From NCBI GenBank assembly GCA_961205875.1, contig OY540814.1:13684993-13748992 (forward strand): 64,000 nucleotides of DNA, written 5' to 3'. A program made the position numbers and the translations under genes. The notes under the pieces were generated by a model. That model ran no database searches. It had not been told where the DNA came from and worked only from the letters and a program-made list of their open reading frames with translations. This document shows positions 24,197 through 35,039 of this stretch, in pieces; position 1 is the stretch's first letter; every line of letters begins with the position of its first letter. The stretch is from Sialis fuliginosa. Taxonomy: Eukaryota; Arthropoda; Insecta; Megaloptera; Sialidae.

Positions 24197-24399
24197 CAGG
24201 ATTTTGAATTGAGTTTCTTACAATCTTTTTTTAAGTTATTAATAAAATTTAGACTAATTTGTGATATATTTTTTAATTTTCTGAGAAATTGCACGAGTAG
24301 CGCAATATTTGTTGTTTTCTAACATATAGCAAACCTCGATGCTCTCCGAGAAATACCTTAAAATAAAACTAAAAATGTATATTCCAAATATATTTGTGT

Positions 24400-24620
24400 A
24401 ATCCAGTCACTACGCTCCTGACTACACACAACAATGCTACAAATGCTGCTGTAGATATGAGATAATGGAATTTATTGAATGGGAGGGGTCGCGCAGTGTA
24501 TATTGGAAATACTGCTTATTCATTATTGCATGCAATGGGAGGCTGTGGCGATGGACCATTCCTGCTCTTTGATTTCTGTTAATAAACATGCATCACGAGA
24601 TTCGATTGTATTTAATTATA
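24400..24620. promoter_or_regulatory. Candidate intronic enhancer
   Basis: A non-repetitive block contains a GGACCATTCC and a TGGAATTT (TEAD-type cores), TCTTTGATTTC (TCF-type core), a TATTGCATGCAATG palindrome, and ATTA homeodomain cores. The motif density and balanced composition make it one of the better enhancer candidates. Evidence is limited to motif reading. Confidence 0.3.
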
Positions 24621-25569
24621 GTCAACTATAATGCTTGTCAATAGTCTACCGCTCTTTGTATTGTATTGCACTTAAGACTGTTGTTTTGGATGGGGTGGGG
24701 GCAGGGGGAAATATTTCTTCCCCACTCATGAATTGGAAAATAGTAAATGTTCATAATATTAATTATTATTCAGTTTCAACATTTATTAATTAAAGTAAAA
24801 ATACCTTTTGTGTCTATATAAATTTTGTTTTTATAAAAAACGTATTTTTAGAGTTCAAACATAATTTAATAAAGCATTTTGAAACTGAAGTTATACTACG
24901 ATTTTGAGTAACATAAATAGATTTCGCCTAAAAAATTATTTAACTCTATGCACCCTTTTCAAAATTTGTAAAAAATATATGTATTTTGTTTGTTTTATAT
25001 TCATAACTATACGAAAAATAAATAAAATTTCAAACTGTGAAATGCATTAAAAAGTAACGATTTTAAGCATTAAAATATTTATTCATTTATTTACGTACAT
25101 TAATTTTTACCAGATTATATTTTGATCTCTTTATTAAAGAAATAAAAATAATTACATTAATTATTCTCCCAGCTGTTTTCCATTTGTACAAAATACGATA
25201 ATGTTATCTGACAATTGTAAACAAGGTGTATTCTGTATAACATTAAACATGTAGTAGATCCGAGATATTCATACAGTGTGAAAACAAATTACTATTGTTA
25301 TGTGTGTGTAGAAAACACCTAAAATGCAGGAAAGTGCGCTACAACGTATCTTGTACTGTTATGACATTTACATCCGTCTTATTACCGTGCCTGGTTATGT
25401 AAATATATCCATGTTTCTACTGTATTTGTAGGAATGCCGGTGTGTAATGTTATGTGAGATTTTATTCGTTTTTAAAATCTACTGAACTGATTGAGCTTAA
25501 ATGTAGAATACAGGATGTCCCGTAAACATATAGACAAATTTCAGGAGTTGTTGAGGACATTGAAACATG
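24621..25569. other. AT-rich intron, nothing recognised
   Basis: No gene, long repeat or motif cluster noticed. A short G-rich tract lies at about 24690-24712. Confidence 0.5.
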
Positions 25570-26079
25570 AACCTATGTACGTCCGCAAACGAGCCGTTTA
25601 AGAGGTTGAGGAAAAGAAAGGACCCCGCACAAAAGCAATGAATTTTTACTTTTGGCAATATAATTTTTATTTTTAATGTTTTTTATAATATTTATTAATT
25701 TATACAAAAACTCTCTTACATAAAAACTAAAAAATGTCACCGAAAATTCTAAAAATAATTTTCATTGTATTTTTCAATTAATTCTAAGTACTTTTTATTC
25801 TTTGTAAATTTTCTGAAATGTTGATTCTTTGGGAGATACAAAATAAAAATAAATATAAACACAAATTAATGTAAGTATTAAACATTTAAAATGTTTGGGT
25901 GCCCCCTGGAGCAGAAATTATAGATTTTCGTAAGTTACACCCGTTACAATTTTTGATCACTATGCTTTGAACTATAATTTCTTCAAGTAACAAAAAATTT
26001 CACTTAAAGGTCCATTGCTCTTGTGCGGGGTCCTTTCTTTTGCTCTATTGCTAAAACGGCTCGTTTGCGAACATGAGTT
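25570..26079. mobile_element. Non-autonomous TIR element, about 510 bp
   Basis: The ends are inverted copies of about 70 bp carrying CGCAAACGAGCCGTTT, then GAAAGGACCCCGCACAA on the left, with inverted matches at about 26008-26075 on the right. The interior is AT-rich without coding capacity. Differences between the arms suggest an old insertion. Confidence 0.75.
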
Positions 26080-26655
26080 TATAAAACAAAACGCGATAAT
26101 ACACCTTTGACAGATTTTGAATAAATCATTTCCATACCCGTAACATCGAAATCAATTTATAAAAAAAGTCGAAAAGATTGGAAGTATAGAAAAAAGATGT
26201 GTGATTCAAAAAAAAATTGTTTCATGTACACTATACTGATTTTTTTAAAATGCTTACACATTTTTAAGTGAATGTAATCATTTTGGTTTTTTAATGACAA
26301 GTATATCTAATAACTTTTGTTTTATTTGTAAATCTTATTTATTTTTGTGATAATGGTATTTAATTAGTAAATTAACTGACTTTCAGCTACTTTACTTTTA
26401 TATAAAATGATTATATGGACAGAAAAACATGTTTAGGAACATATGTAGTGAGAACCAATAATAATGCTAGCTTGCATTAATTCTGTACTAGTATCTATGG
26501 AATTTACAGCAGTGACATTTCAACTAATTGTAACACAGTTGGCGACTTTGATCATATAAAATAATTTTCATAATATCACCACTGTTTTAATACCGTTGGT
26601 GTTTACCTACAAAGCGTGCGCAAAACTTCTCAAAATCTTCAACAAACTCAAAAAG

Positions 26656-26914
26656 AACTGTCATATAAGTTTGATATCTCATTTGAGAGTGCTTGCAAGC
26701 TAACAAATTTGCAAGGTATACTCAGCAGCTCCTTGACCAATCAGCGTTTGCGCGGGAATTACGTCACTACGAAGATATATTCAAATGTTATTAATGTATT
26801 AGTACAAAAAGTAAAAATATATTTTTACTGTATTAATTATAACATTTGAATGTATTCCCGTGGTGACGTAATTCCCGTACAAACGCTGATTGGTCAATGA
26901 GCTACTGAGACTAC
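26656..26914. mobile_element. Foldback element with CCAAT/ACGTCA arms, joined to a family-1 arm
   Basis: Bases 26716-26790 and 26838-26914 are inverted copies; both arms include GACCAATCAGCGTTTG and AATTACGTCA. The left side (26656-26715) is the same arm sequence as in the foldback at 639-900, without an inverted partner on the right. So either one element carries two modules or one inserted beside another. The ORF at 26616-26849 is a shadow of it. Confidence 0.65.
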
Positions 26915-27660
26915 TTTGTCTTTACATACCTTGGTGGTAGAACTATAAATTAAAATAACTTAGAAATAAATAGCCTTAAAATATTGCGCACAGATTTAAA
27001 TAAAAGTTGAGTGGATTGAAATAATAGGAACTATTCAAAAAATTGTTATCATTCATTTCAACGATATTTTAAATATAATTTCCTTAAAGTGTAGTAACTA
27101 CTTGTAATTTAAATACGCATAAGTAGATTGTATAACAAACATTTTAAGTTATGTGTGTTATAGTTACAGAGTTCTATGTATTTTTTTATCTACCCACGCG
27201 GTATATTTATATTCTATATGCGCAAATAACAATGTAACTTTAGCCTGAATAAATAATACTAACAAGGAAACAAACTGGCAGCGACGTTAACTGCTTCGGA
27301 GATATGATAACATAGTTGTGCTTAATGCACAAAAATGTACTTATTAAAAATGAAAAATGTAATTAATTTCAATACTAAAACAACTGTAAACAACATAAAT
27401 TCTAATGGAATTTTAAACTTTTATAATTTCTAAAAAATATCGTTCCACGCAAAAGAAAAAACACCAGCAGCAGAAATATGCACACGGTATTAAAACATCC
27501 ATGGTTTTAATTAATTAAGTCTGTATTACGCAAAACAAATGAGTTTTAAGATATTTCTGGGCAATACTTATTCTACAGAGGGCACGAATACCCATGTATT
27601 TCATAATTAATAACATTTTCACCCCATAGAAAATGTTAAATCTCTCCCTCTTGCTACATT
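26915..27660. other. AT-rich intron, nothing recognised
   Basis: Plain AT-rich DNA without gene, repeat or motif cluster that I can support. Confidence 0.5.
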
Positions 27661-27669
27661 TTTAAAACT

Positions 27670-27810
27670 CAATCCTTTTTGTAGTCGCCCATATCGCGTA
27701 ATGCGTCCGTGTTACGGGGCCGTCAGTGGCCGCAGTTTGTCTGGTTGACTGGAACGGCCGATTACATCGCTGCCCTTCATTAATAATCTCGGACTTAAGA
27801 TTTGTTGTGC
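27670..27810. promoter_or_regulatory. Candidate intronic enhancer
   Basis: A sharply bounded GC-rich block (CGCCCATATCGCGTAATGCG, GGGGCCGTCAGTGGCCGCAG) runs into TTCATTAATAATC, a homeodomain-type palindrome. It has no repeat or coding signature. Candidate from composition and motif context. Confidence 0.28.
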
Positions 27811-27961
27811 TTCAGGTTTGTATTTGCAATAGGTAAAAGTAATTATGAATTTTTTATAAATATTACTAATAAAGGTACTTTTTCGTTTTGTTCTGACGTA
27901 AATGGGGTATATTATTTTTAATTTGAATATAAATATATAAAAATCTAAAGAGTGAGGTTTT

Positions 27962-28205
27962 TACTTTCTTATACAGTCATATACTATACATATAGAATAA
28001 GAAAGTATTGCTAAACCGATTTTTTAATTCCAGATTTTGATGAAAATATCCATTTTGACCTTCCCTGAATCCGTTCTGATTATTTTCGCCATGATGTATG
28101 TATGCATGTATGTCTGTCGGTCTGTAAAAATACATAGAAGGGTAGACTTTTATATTTAGGATAAATTTTTTTCATTTCAACAGGAAATGGATGTTTACTC
28201 TTGCC
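27962..28205 (+). repeat. Copy of the dispersed repeat with TACTTTCTTATAC hairpin
   Basis: The same 5' hairpin as at 16062 occurs at 27962-27974 with its inverse at about 27994-28007, one change apart. It is followed by CCAGATTTTGATGAAA, CCATTTTGACC and a GTATGTCTGTC microsatellite stretch, as at 19.9 kb. Confidence 0.55.
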
Positions 28206-30345
28206 AATAAAATTAATTGATAATTGTTTATTTTATTTTTTTAAATCACCAATAGTTTAAGTAATGAGACACGACTAATGACATTAAGCCGAAAATTTTG
28301 TAGTTGGTAAATTAAGTTAAGATAATTAGAAGAAAGGTGAACAAAAAAATAAAAACAAGACAACTTTAAGAACGTGTTATTAATGATGCAGAATTATTTT
28401 CTCTGTCGAAATTTTTCTTCATAAATGATAGTAGTTAATACTTGGTTGTGTCTAGACGGTTACAAAGGATTACATTTTATATTCTTAATTAGAACTGTTA
28501 GACGATGTTTAATTAAAACCTAAAATGTAAAAATGAGAAGAATTTCAGATGTAATAAGTAAAGCATTTGTTTAAAAATATCTATGTGTATATAAATAATG
28601 TAATTTTTACTTATTAATATATGAATACATAGACAAGAGTACATTGTCTGACCCTAGTAGGAAATTAGAAGCTAAAATAACTAACCGATTTTGTACATTT
28701 TCCAATATTTTATAATATATACGAGTAAATTAAAATATTTTTTTGCCTGTCTGTGTTTGTTTCACCTTAACATGAAAATGACTGAAAACATTTCTATGGA
28801 ACTTTCGCTATTATATTAATTTAGGTTATATAATAATTGATTTACGGCAGGCCCGTATTAATGAAAAATTTCCAAAGTTTAAAATTCAGTTAGTTGTGTG
28901 GAAATTCAACGATATTTACACGCGGATGAAGCCACAGAGAATTTCCAATTGTTTATAAGAGCAGCCTAATAAAACGGTATCATAATGCTGCAATATTAAG
29001 TTTGAATAATTGTGTATAATATTGACTCATTTAGTAATTATTTACAAATGCATTAATTAAGTACTTCTTAAAGTGAACAGTTTCTATAAATTTATAATTG
29101 AACAACAGATGTAGAACGTGCATTAACGTGATAGCATGATGACGGTTTTATAAACTACACATACACATACGCACACACACACGCAATACACACATACAGA
29201 GCTATTAAATGATCAAACTGGGATTGCTAACTTTTGCAAATTTTAGTGAGTCATACACGGTCAGTAGTGGATAATTTGTTAGGTTAAGTAAAGTTAAATA
29301 ATAATATTAATCGTCTACAAAACTAAACGCTTTCTGCAAGGTACCAAAATTTAATCTAGATTTTAGAGCAGTGATAATTAATATGTATATAATATTGTAA
29401 AGCTGTTATTTTTTGTATTCATATCATTATTTCATTATTTGAGCAACTGTTTTGAGCGTTTGAAGGTCCTTCAATTATTAGTTGAAATAAAAATTAACAA
29501 ATGTTCCTTTTTCAATTGACTTTTTTCTTTAGATTTACAATGTTTAAATTCAATAATAATAATAAATCTGATGTTAGGTTCTTATAATGCTAGATTCATA
29601 AAGATCTGTAAGGCTGTATCTATATTATGATTTGGAATTTTTTATTTGTCTGTCTGTTTGTTTGTTTGTATCCTTCAAGTAATCACAAAAAGCAAATAAA
29701 CTGATTTTAATGGAATTTTCACCGCTAGAAAACTCTAAAATTAATTTAAATGAAGAATATCTGCCAAGTAAATGCACAGTGCTTCCTCGTGCAAAATTCA
29801 CCAATGATAGTTAATTCAATATTGAACAATTTTAATAAAAACTGAAAAAAGTGTCCAGATAAATTGCCTGGCATTGGTTAACTATAGTTAACTATTTACA
29901 AAAAACGTAGGTGACCTATATTATAGAAAATTTAATGCTCTACAAAAAGGTTCCATAAAATTTTCACGTAAGATGTGTCGTTCTTAAGATATCTTGAAAA
30001 ATAAAAAAAATGGGATGTAACCCCTCCCCCTAACACACGATTTTGATGATTTTGAAATAGGACAGTCCCTAAACTAGACCCAGCACCAATCAAAGTTTCA
30101 TTAATATCGGTTCAGTGGTTTCATGAGTTATACGTGTGACAAGGATTCATAGACAGACACGGAACGAAAAGTGTTTGTCTTGACCTGAAACGGAAAGATC
30201 AATTTAAAATTTAGAAATCGCAAAACAATTTTTTTGTTTCATTTTATAACGATCGCAAAGTTTTTCGTATTTTCGATATTGCGAGGAAACAAAATCAAAA
30301 GTGGTTGTGATATTATATTGATGTTATAATTAAACCAATAACTTA
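28206..30345. other. AT-rich intron with repeat relics
   Basis: No gene. A CAGGCCCGTATTAATG relic lies at about 28852, an AC-rich microsatellite at about 29157-29200, and a 'ATCGGTTCAGTGGTTTC' tail at about 30104-30135. Confidence 0.5.
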
Positions 30346-30349
30346 TATT

Positions 30350-30400
30350 GAATAATTAGGTCAGGTGCGTATTAATTAAGGAGAAATGATTAAAAATAAA
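30350..30400 (+). repeat. Relic of the AGGTCAGGC dispersed repeat
   Basis: TTGAATAATTAGGTCAGG is shared with 18236, followed here by TGCGTATTAATTAAGG. It lies about 75 bp before a GC-rich island, as its relative at 18244 does. Confidence 0.5.
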
Positions 30401-30429
30401 TATGATTTAATTTTTAAAAATTCCGTGGG

Positions 30430-30620
30430 TAATTCCCAGTATTAGAAACGACCGTCGCGGACGCACCGCACTGGAAGTACCAGGTCGTTGCGTGCGGCCG
30501 AGGTGCGTGGCCGTGCCGGCATCACCGCCACGGCACGCAACCACCCTTGATCAGATACACAACATACGTTTGATTGACATTGGCTGAATTCGCGCGCGAT
30601 ATTTGCACCGTTTATGTATT
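30430..30620. promoter_or_regulatory. GC-rich intronic island
   Basis: A GC- and CpG-rich block with a short hairpin (CGTGCCG about 30515 with CGGCACG about 30531). The minus-strand ORF at 30442-30651 resembles no family and is probably chance. Candidate regulatory DNA or an unrecognised insertion. Confidence 0.25.
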
Positions 30621-30712
30621 TGCTCGTGTTTTTGTGTGTGTATGTGTACACACAGTTAAGTGCATTTCTTACGTCTGGCTTGTTTGTTCATCGTGGTGGG
30701 TAGAATGTTCTA

Positions 30713-31261
30713 CACTACCCTGAAAAAGTTTAAGACCACCTGAAAAAATGATTTTTGGACTTTTTGCTAATATTTTTGACCGGTTTATTTAATTCGTCTT
30801 AGTCATTTTTCGCTGTGAATGGCCCAATTTATTCCAAATGACTATTTGAGCTCATTTTTTTTTCGAAATTTGCTGTTTTCCCCATTTTCGTGTTTTCTGT
30901 AAAAAAATTTTTTTTGGGGACTACACAATATTGAAATGTGAAAACATTGCAATTTTCGGTGCAGAAAATCGAAACATAAGATAATAACATGACAATAGGT
31001 ATTGTAAATACAGAATATACTCACTAATTTTAGGGAATAAGAAATTGTCACTGACAAAGCTGAGACAAATTGAATTGACACTTCAAAATATGTATGTGAG
31101 TGCCTGGTAACCAACTGATCGTCCAGTTATCAGGTGAGGAACATATTTTATTACCGGTAAATACAAACACGTTGAATATAGCGGTCAGAGACCGAGAAAT
31201 ATTCGCAAAAGTTCAAAAAAGCAAACATTTTCAGGTGGTCTTAAACTTTTGCAGGGTAGTG
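30713..31261. mobile_element. Tc1/mariner-type MITE with TA duplication, about 549 bp
   Basis: The inverted ends open CACTACCCTG and continue AAAGTTTAAGACCACCTG. The right end is its close inverse. Each end is flanked by TA (30711-30712 and 31262-31263), as in Tc1/mariner insertions, and the terminal sequence resembles that group. No transposase is encoded, so it is non-autonomous. The minus ORF at 30842-31114 is not recognisable. Confidence 0.75.
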
Positions 31262-31263
31262 TA

Positions 31264-32429
31264 TATTGCATGGTAGTAACACTATTTTAACTAAATATTA
31301 AGAAATACATAAATATATGTCGGTTTTAGTAAGTCTGGTGCCCTGGGCGACCCTTCCCTCTGGAATTTAAACTTCTCAATGGTAATATAATTAAATTATC
31401 GTATCCAAATTATAATGCTGTTATTACTAATTTGCACCATTTATAAAATAATTTAAAACTTTAAAATTTGACAAGAAGAACATCCGTTTCCTGTTGATGC
31501 TTAAATTATACATTATAATTACCAATTTTTCTTCATCTCAAAAATATCCACTTTAAAACTTAAGTCAATTAAAGAATACTACAAGAACAAATATTGAGAG
31601 CTACTGGTGTACAAAGATTGCTGTGTAGAGTAGACTTGTCATGGCCGCCTGTGGTGGGCTTCCATGAGCGTAATTACTTATTATCAGTGAAAATGAAAAG
31701 CGGCGCGATCGGACGACAGACCGCTTATTATACACAGACACACGGACAACAACTGATGTTTATTGTAATTGTGTGATTCAGTAAATATGCGTATAAACTC
31801 TGGACATTTACACATGTTTTATTTATTATCTTGCATATATTTATCATTTATGCAGTTGAAATTATGGTGAAAATGAATCAATTTGTATATGTATATTTGT
31901 GTGTTCATTTTTTATAAATTCTTTATATTGACTTTATGGATTAATTTAAATAAACATTTTCCAAGTGCGATTCTATGTTTGATTTGCACTTGATAATACA
32001 CATAGATAACATAAACTTTACAAGAATTGTAATTCGATTATTGACACCAAAAAGGTGGCAGCACAGGGTATTATATTTTTTTATAATTTTGAATTATTTT
32101 TGAATATTTCAAAAAAATACGTAAGTGCTGTTCACTTTTCTTGGATCGCGGTATCTTATATATTGTTTATACCATTTTTTCAGATTTTTTTTTTAATTAC
32201 TACGTTGTCGGAGATATGGGCAATTTTTTTTACGATTTTGATGATTTGTTAAACGAAGATTTTTCAGTTTTCATTTGATACCCCTCTCGCCGGGATTCAA
32301 TAACAGAAATATAACATTTACTAACTATAATTATGCCAAACAGCTTTATTGGTCAAACGCTTCAGTAATTAGAAGGATGTGATAGACAGACAGACACACA
32401 AGTGTTTAATTTTTTTCGTGGTGATCTTG
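31264..32429. other. AT-rich intron, weak repeat relics
   Basis: No gene. A GGTGCCCTGGGCGACCC fragment at about 31338 looks repeat-derived. A moderate-GC patch lies at about 31610-31745. ORFs 31594-31776 and 32055-32252 are not recognisable. Confidence 0.45.
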
Positions 32430-32640
32430 ATATGGATTTTGGTTTCTGGATGTAATTAAGCTGCCTCGGTTTGGTCGTGTTATCGGCTTACGTTTTGTCA
32501 TACATTGCAGTGGAAATTTTCAGGGCTCTTCTAAACCTCTTCTAAAAGAAGAAGATACCTGAAGATGTCCACTGCAATGTGTGATGAAACGTTGACCGAT
32601 AACACGACCAAACCGACGCGGCTTGCACCTAGAAGCCATA
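32430..32640. mobile_element. Foldback element with hammerhead-like signature
   Basis: Bases 32461-32524 and 32558-32622 are inverted copies containing GGTTTGGTCGTGTTATCGG and CATTGCAGTGG; weaker matching extends outward to about 32430 and 32640. The right arm reads CCTGAAGATG at 32558 and GATGAAACG at 32583, a spacing like the CUGAnGA...GAAAC core seen in ribozyme-bearing Penelope-like ends and small repeats. The left arm is more diverged. Assignment to such an element is a guess. Confidence 0.55.
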
Positions 32641-32998
32641 TGGAAACATATTTATAATATAGTATTTCTGACTTTTTATTCACCTGTATATCGATAATTG
32701 AAAAATATATTTAAATAATAATGTTTTCTTGTTTTTATTTTAAACAAATTGAGTTAGGTACATATATAAAATATTGTAATATTTAGTACATTTAACATCT
32801 GTACAGCTTTCTTATTATATCTCGCATAAAAATCATGAATGGAAACAGTAATATTAGTTGATTGTGTATCATAGCAATTCTGACATCGCTTGTAAGCTGA
32901 AATTACACTGCAGCAGTATCTTATTAAATGGCGAGATCGCTATACAGCAATAACATAAAGACTAGAATTCCGCAACACCGTATAATTACAAACGTTTC

Positions 32999-33455
32999 TG
33001 CATTTCCAGTTAGAAATCTACCTGACCGACGAATCCCAGAATGCATTTCCATATCTTACAGACAGTATTAACATATTTATTGCGCATTTTTTTCAACTTG
33101 TTTATTTTGATTGCAAAATTTTACATTCCTTTTTATAAAAATTTAAATTGTTGATTTCAAATTGAATTTGTTTTTTGGTTATAATTCATGCACTAATATC
33201 AAATTATTCATTGGAATGATTTAAAATTCCAATACATAAAATTAGATAATAATAACGCACATTTTAAAACTAATATGATGTTTGTGTTTAAAAAAATGAA
33301 ATGTAATTCATCTCATTGTATACGACGTACAAATAGCTTTTGGAATGAATAGCGAATCAAGTCAAATATCAAATAAAACAAAATAAACGTAAATTTTGCA
33401 TTTCAATTAGAATTCTACCTGACTGGCGAATTCCAGTTGTATTTCCATATCTTAC
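32999..33455 (+). repeat. Direct duplication of about 60 bp, 398 bp apart
   Basis: Bases 32999-33059 and 33397-33455 align closely: both run TGCATTTC, AATCTACCTGAC or AATTCTACCTGAC, then TTTCCATATCTTAC. Both are followed within 60 bp by TTAACATATTTAT. It could be a local duplication or two insertions of one short repeat. Confidence 0.6.
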
Positions 33456-33796
33456 CTTTAGTAAACTATGCGCTCTATGTTAATAAATTAACATATTTAT
33501 GATTGTCAAATTATTGGTTTGGATTTTGAAATATATGGGCCCTGTTTTGCCGGCGGCTACGAGGCCATGTTTTCTAACAGTAATTTGAATAGCAAAACGT
33601 ATTTATTTGAACTCTGCGATCTTTAGTTTCCATCATCATCATCATGATAATGAATTATTATTCATCGTATTTCATGATTGATTTGGCCAATTATTTGTAC
33701 GCGTTATTTTTATTGATACTAATGAAATTGTTCATCAAAAATGTCCGTTATTAGTTTTGAAGTTATAGACGTTTCATGGGTTATAGAATCTTTGAA

Positions 33797-33838
33797 TCAG
33801 TTCAACAAGATGCGTATTTTGACACCCTCTTGTGCATA
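33797..33838 (+). repeat. Relic of the 'AAGACGCGTATTTTGA' family
   Basis: TTCAACAAGATGCGTATTTT followed by GACACCC matches copies at 11761, 21081 and (inverted) 1831-1860. Confidence 0.55.
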
Positions 33839-33972
33839 CAGAAAAACAATATTTTTTTGTGACGTGGTTTTTTTAAAATTTTTATTTTAAACCAAATATA
33901 ATTTTAATTTTTTATATTTTTCAAAATTAAAAATATCAATTTAATATTGTTCAATTGGTATATTTATTAATA

Positions 33973-34446
33973 CTATACCTTTTCAAGTTCAATTTGAGAC
34001 TAATCAATTTCAAATTGGGAACAATCAACTTCAAATTGAGACTAATCAATTTTAAATTAATAAGACATATTTAATGAGTCAGATATGAATCTTTGAAGAT
34101 GAGTGACATGTCGAGTATAATCAGCAACAATAATTTTCGTGATTTTTTTTGTTTAATATTTTTTAGCCGTTTTAATCGAAACTCAGTTTGAGTCATATTT
34201 ACTGTCTTAACCACTGGATAAATATGTGGTATTTCAATTCCAAAATCAATTTTAACACTAGCTTTTAAACTTAACTAATTTAAAATTGATAATTCCCAAT
34301 TTGGTATTGATTGGTCCCAATATGAAATTGATTATTCCCAATTTGAAATTGATTAGTCTCAATTTGAAGTTGATTGTTTCCAATTTGAAATTGATAAATC
34401 TCAATTTTAAGTTTATTGTTCCCAATTTGAACTTGAAAAGATATAG
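33973..34446. mobile_element. Inverted-repeat element whose arms are 21-bp tandem repeats
   Basis: On the right, 34280-34440 is about seven head-to-tail copies of a 21-bp unit (CCCAATTTGAAATTGATTATT-like). On the left, 33973-34062 is about four copies of the same unit inverted. The outer borders also match (CTATACCTTTTCAAG and its inverse), so the whole is a foldback with a loop of about 210 bp. The ORF at 34286-34501 merely translates the repeat into a seven-residue period (PNLKLII-like). Confidence 0.7.
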
Positions 34447-34977
34447 TATTGCCTATGGTCGAAATTCGACTAATATTTTATCTGCCTTAACGGCAATATG
34501 ATTTTTTTTTGTGCATCTATGACACAGTACCTAACTTAACCTAACTTATCATTTTCAATTTCTATTTGTCCTACATTATTTCTATTACGCGGTTTATGCA
34601 CATTTTGATTTCGAGGAAAAAATTGTCCCTCTCTATCTCTTTGCCTTTCAATTCGACCCGTTAGCGTTCTTCGAGGCATAACACAAATATATTTTCTGTT
34701 TACTTTTAAACAAAAATGAGCGAACTCGTAATTGTAATTTAAAATGAATAAATTAAAAATTGGAAACTTACTTCATTTTCTATTATTAAGTGTAAAAGCT
34801 TTTACTACAAAAATTTCTAAATAAAAACACTGCAATTGAACACGAATTGAAATCTCTATACGCATTCTCTACATTGGACAGAAACTTAAAACTATTTATT
34901 TTTGCCGGTTGGTGGCGCTAGGAGTATTGCTATGCTGTTGAACGATACGAACGGAAATAAACAAACTGCGAGAGGGG

Positions 34978-35039
34978 AAATCATGTGTGTATGTTAACGT
35001 TATTTTACCTGCCTTGATGGCAACATACACACATGATTT
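34978..35039. repeat. Perfect 18-bp inverted repeat with 26-bp loop
   Basis: AAATCATGTGTGTATGTT at 34978-34995 is matched exactly in inverse at 35022-35039. It may be a small foldback insertion; no poly-U terminator or other function is evident. Confidence 0.75.

Noticed and set aside
34286-34501. Seven-residue periodic protein (PNLKLII-like)
   Set aside because: It is the translation of a 21-bp tandem repeat inside a foldback element, not a gene.
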